A stretch of 13,921 nt of DNA from DATMNI01 sp035570275 (GTDB lineage: Bacteria; Acidobacteriota; Terriglobia; Bryobacterales; Bryobacteraceae): assembly GCA_035570275.1 (NCBI GenBank), contig DATMNI010000203.1, positions 1 through 13,921 of the forward strand. The letters run 5' to 3'. Under the pieces are notes generated by a model. The model saw nothing but the letters and a program-made list of their open reading frames with translations. It did not search any database and had not been told where the DNA came from. Below, one piece after another: positions 11,417 to 13,921 of the stretch; the stretch's first letter is position 1, and each line of letters opens with the position of its first letter. The position numbers and the translations under genes are program-made.

Positions 11417-13921
11417 ATGCGTCAGTACCGGCTCGTGTTCATTTGCTTCCTGGCAGCCATCGCCCTCACTCCAGGGCTGGTCACCCAGGGATTGGTTTTC
11501 GCCCAGTCTCAAGCCAACACCGGAACCATTGAAGGGATCGTGAGCGACCCATCCGGCCGCGCCGCCGCGGGCGCGCAGGTTACGGTCACCAACCTCGGCA
11601 CCAACTTCACCCGCGGCCTGAGCACCGATGCCGAGGGCCGCTTCCGCGCCCTTCTGCTGCCGCTGGGGCCGTACAAAGTCACAGTCAAGGCCCCGAACTT
11701 CGGAACCCTGGTTCGCGAAGGGATGGACCTGGCGGTTGGCCAAACCATTTCCCTGGCGCTGACGTTGAGCATCTCGCAGGTAGAGCAGGTGATCTCGGTC
11801 TCGGCCGAGGCGCCGATTCTGGAATCGGGCCGCGTCGAAAGCTCCACGTACATGGACCAGCGGTCCGTGCACGATCTGCCGAACAACGGACGCAACTTCC
11901 TGAGCCTGGTGCCGCTCACCCCGGGCGTCTCCATCGTGCAGGGTCCGGACGGCGACGAAATTTCGATCAACGGCCAAAAAGGCATCAACAACAATGTGTC
12001 GATCGATGGCGCGGACAACAACAACCCGTTTTTCGGCGAGCAGCGCGGCGGCCAGCGCCCCGCCTTTACGGTCAGCCTGGACGCGGTCAAGGAATTTCAG
12101 GTGGTGGCCGATAGCGCGCCGGCAGAATTCGGGCGCAGTTCCGGCGGCTTCATCAACGTGGTTACCAGATCGGGCACCAACGCCCTCCACGGCAGCCTGC
12201 ACGAGTATCAAAAGTGGACGGGCCTGACCTCGCGCCTTTCCGATGGCACACGGCTGAGTGCGTTCTCCCAGGAGCAGTACGGCGGCACTCTTGGCGGGGC
12301 CATCAAGAAAGACAAGCTGTTCTACTTCGTGGCCTTCGACCAGCAGTTTTTTACCCAGACCAAGCAGAACAACCCCAACCGGATCGACCCCACTCTGGTT
12401 AACTTCTTCGCCACCAAGTTTCAGGACCCGAACGAGAACGGCCCCATCACCCGGGGAAACAACGCGCTGGCCACGCTGGGCAAAATCGACTGGTACGCCA
12501 GCCCGAAGAACCTGTTCACGGCCCGCTACAACTTCGCGTGGGCGCGGCAGCCCAACGGCACCTTCGACGTGGAACAATGGGGCCGCAGCGCCAATGCGAT
12601 TGAGCGCGACTTTTCGAACACCATCAGCCTGCAGTTGAACACCACGATTTCAGCCAACACGCTCAACGAAGCGCGATTCCAGTTCTCGCGCGAAGACCGC
12701 CCGCGCGATTACGTGGGGCCCAGCCTGCCGGGCCAGAACCGCCCGCTGCCCGACACCGGAATCGATTTCGCCGGCCAGTACCGTTTCGGCTTGCCGTTCT
12801 TCATTCCCACCAAAGATCACGACACCCGGTTCCAGGTGAACGACAACGTGTCAGTGGTTCGCGGCGCGCACAACTTCAAGTTCGGCGCCGAGCTCAACCG
12901 CACCGCCACTACACAGACCTTCATCGGCTTCGCAAATGGGCGCTACATTTTTGACAGCGTACAGGGCTTCATGAACTACGTGAACATCGGGCCGAAATTC
13001 GTGGAGTGCTCGGACGGGTCGACCAATAATAATGGAACCTGCCCGAATGGCGCGTCAATCACCGGCCCGCTGGAGCTGTTCCTGCAATTCGCGGGCGTCA
13101 ACGGGAAGAGCACCGATGCCGCCGGCACGCAGACCATAGCGCAACTGGAACCGGCGCTGTTCGTTCAGGACAAGTGGCAGATCCGTCCGAATCTGACGTT
13201 GAGCTACGGCCTGCGGTGGGATGCGGAGATTGAACCGTCGCCCCTCACCCCGCCCAGCCAGGTTTTCTTCGCGCCGTTTATCGGTAAGCCCGGCTTCCCC
13301 TCCAACGGATCGATTCCCTCTTCGAAGAAGCAGTTCCAGCCGCGGCTCGGCATCGTTTGGGATCCCGGCAAGAAAGGCAAGACTTTAGTCCGGCTCGGGG
13401 GCGGCATCTATTACGCGCGCACGCCGGGCCTGGATTTCGCAAGCACCCGTTCGACCAATGGTTCGGTAGGCCAGTCGATTTTCGAGGCTTCCTTCTTTAA
13501 CGGCTTCGGCGTGACGCCGCCCGCTTACGACCAATTGATTCCTAATGCCAGCAACCTTCCGCCCAGCGATCCGCAGGTATACGTAACCGACAAGAACTTC
13601 GTCAACCCACGCACCTACACGTGGGCGCTTACCGTGGAACAGGCGCTGACCAATACCCTGAAATTCACAGGCGCTTTCACCTACGCCAAGGGCGTTCACG
13701 GCAGCCGGTTCGTGGACCGCAACGACCCCGTCTTCGGTGGCGTCTGGAACACCGGTCTGGGCGCCGATAAGACCAACGGCCTGGGGCAGTTGACGACGCT
13801 CGAAAGCTCCGCCAAATCGCTCTTCCGCGGCGTTACGCTGGGCATGCAGAAACAGTTTTCGCGGCACTTCCAGTTCCAGATGAACTACCAGCTTTCGGAG
13901 GATCTGGCCGACGACGACAAC
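11417..13921 (+). CDS. Oar-like TonB-dependent receptor with carboxypeptidase-regulatory-like domain, C-terminus beyond right edge
   Basis: The frame is open for 835 codons to the window end. The ATG at 11417 follows AAGGAG at 11403-11408 with an 8-nt spacer. Residues 1-29 form a signal peptide (MRQYRLVFICFLAAIALTPG, cleavage near VFAQ). Residues about 35-115 are a carboxypeptidase-regulatory-like beta-sandwich (TGTIEGIVSDPSGRAAAGAQ, then LSTDAEGRFR). A plug-like region follows, with LPNNGRNFLSLVPLTPGVS, NNVSIDGADNNNPF (about 194-207), LDAVKEFQVVADSAPAEFGR and SGGFINVVTRSGTN. The rest is beta-barrel with alternating strands (LFYFVAFDQQFFT; LTLSYGLRWDAEIEPS; FQFQMNYQLSEDLADD). Such proteins are outer-membrane receptors of about 1,000-1,200 aa, so roughly a quarter is missing. 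In Acidobacteriota they are thought to take up plant or microbial polymers. The ligand is unknown. Confidence 0.95.
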   Translation, partial: MRQYRLVFICFLAAIALTPGLVTQGLVFAQSQANTGTIEGIVSDPSGRAAAGAQVTVTNLGTNFTRGLSTDAEGRFRALLLPLGPYKVTVKAPNFGTLVREGMDLAVGQTISLALTLSISQVEQVISVSAEAPILESGRVESSTYMDQRSVHDLPNNGRNFLSLVPLTPGVSIVQGPDGDEISINGQKGINNNVSIDGADNNNPFFGEQRGGQRPAFTVSLDAVKEFQVVADSAPAEFGRSSGGFINVVTRSGTNALHGSLHEYQKWTGLTSRLSDGTRLSAFSQEQYGGTLGGAIKKDKLFYFVAFDQQFFTQTKQNNPNRIDPTLVNFFATKFQDPNENGPITRGNNALATLGKIDWYASPKNLFTARYNFAWARQPNGTFDVEQWGRSANAIERDFSNTISLQLNTTISANTLNEARFQFSREDRPRDYVGPSLPGQNRPLPDTGIDFAGQYRFGLPFFIPTKDHDTRFQVNDNVSVVRGAHNFKFGAELNRTATTQTFIGFANGRYIFDSVQGFMNYVNIGPKFVECSDGSTNNNGTCPNGASITGPLELFLQFAGVNGKSTDAAGTQTIAQLEPALFVQDKWQIRPNLTLSYGLRWDAEIEPSPLTPPSQVFFAPFIGKPGFPSNGSIPSSKKQFQPRLGIVWDPGKKGKTLVRLGGGIYYARTPGLDFASTRSTNGSVGQSIFEASFFNGFGVTPPAYDQLIPNASNLPPSDPQVYVTDKNFVNPRTYTWALTVEQALTNTLKFTGAFTYAKGVHGSRFVDRNDPVFGGVWNTGLGADKTNGLGQLTTLESSAKSLFRGVTLGMQKQFSRHFQFQMNYQLSEDLADDDN

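Noticed and set aside
11396..12577. 393-residue minus-strand ORF
   Set aside because: It is antisense to the receptor gene, whose signal peptide, N-terminal domain and plug motifs are clear.

Overview
The window looks like a chromosomal segment of an Acidobacteriota member, most like the Solibacter/Bryobacter group. The reasons are high GC content, an Oar-type TonB-dependent receptor with an N-terminal carboxypeptidase-regulatory-like domain, a secreted cytochrome with a photosynthetic-reaction-centre-type diheme domain, a Tat-exported sugar isomerase-like TIM-barrel protein, a serine beta-lactamase-family hydrolase and short palindromic intergenic repeats. This placement rests on gene content recognised by eye, not on a search. 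No rRNA, tRNA, CRISPR array or intact transposase gene was seen.

Layout, left to right. Positions 1-811 (minus) hold an ECF sigma factor whose 3' end overlaps a one-TM protein, probably its regulator, that runs off the left edge. Positions 998-1534 (plus) encode a beta-rich hypothetical protein, divergent from the sigma gene and convergent with the next unit. Positions 1540-5995 (minus) read as one operon in transcription order: exported diheme cytochrome c, LytS-type histidine kinase (ATGA overlap), LytTR response regulator (23-nt overlap), then after 73 nt a KimA-type potassium transporter. Positions 5996-6359 are intergenic, with two pairs of short repeats and a terminator-like hairpin. 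Positions 6360-8877 (minus) hold a Tat-exported TIM-barrel protein followed by a secreted beta-lactamase-family serine hydrolase. Positions 8878-9286 hold a good promoter, a small unassigned ORF and twin hairpins. Positions 9287-11112 (minus) hold a nucleoside hydrolase with a TTG start and a secreted hypothetical protein. Positions 11113-11416 carry a tandem duplication, a palindromic repeat and a promoter. From 11417 (plus) a large TonB-dependent receptor runs off the right edge.

How the genes may work together. The sigma/TM-protein pair fits an ECF regulatory switch. The cytochrome-kinase-regulator-transporter unit is translationally coupled at two junctions, suggesting that an envelope electron-transfer protein, a sensor and an ion transporter are expressed together. 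The receptor, the nucleoside hydrolase, the TIM-barrel protein and the hydrolase fit scavenging of organic matter, but no single pathway can be read from them.

The most interesting non-coding signal is a double-hairpin repeat present twice (56-98 and 11195-11237). Its loops and its second stem differ between copies, yet pairing is kept, and one copy is read through in frame as coding sequence. No clearly novel defence or biosynthetic system was found.
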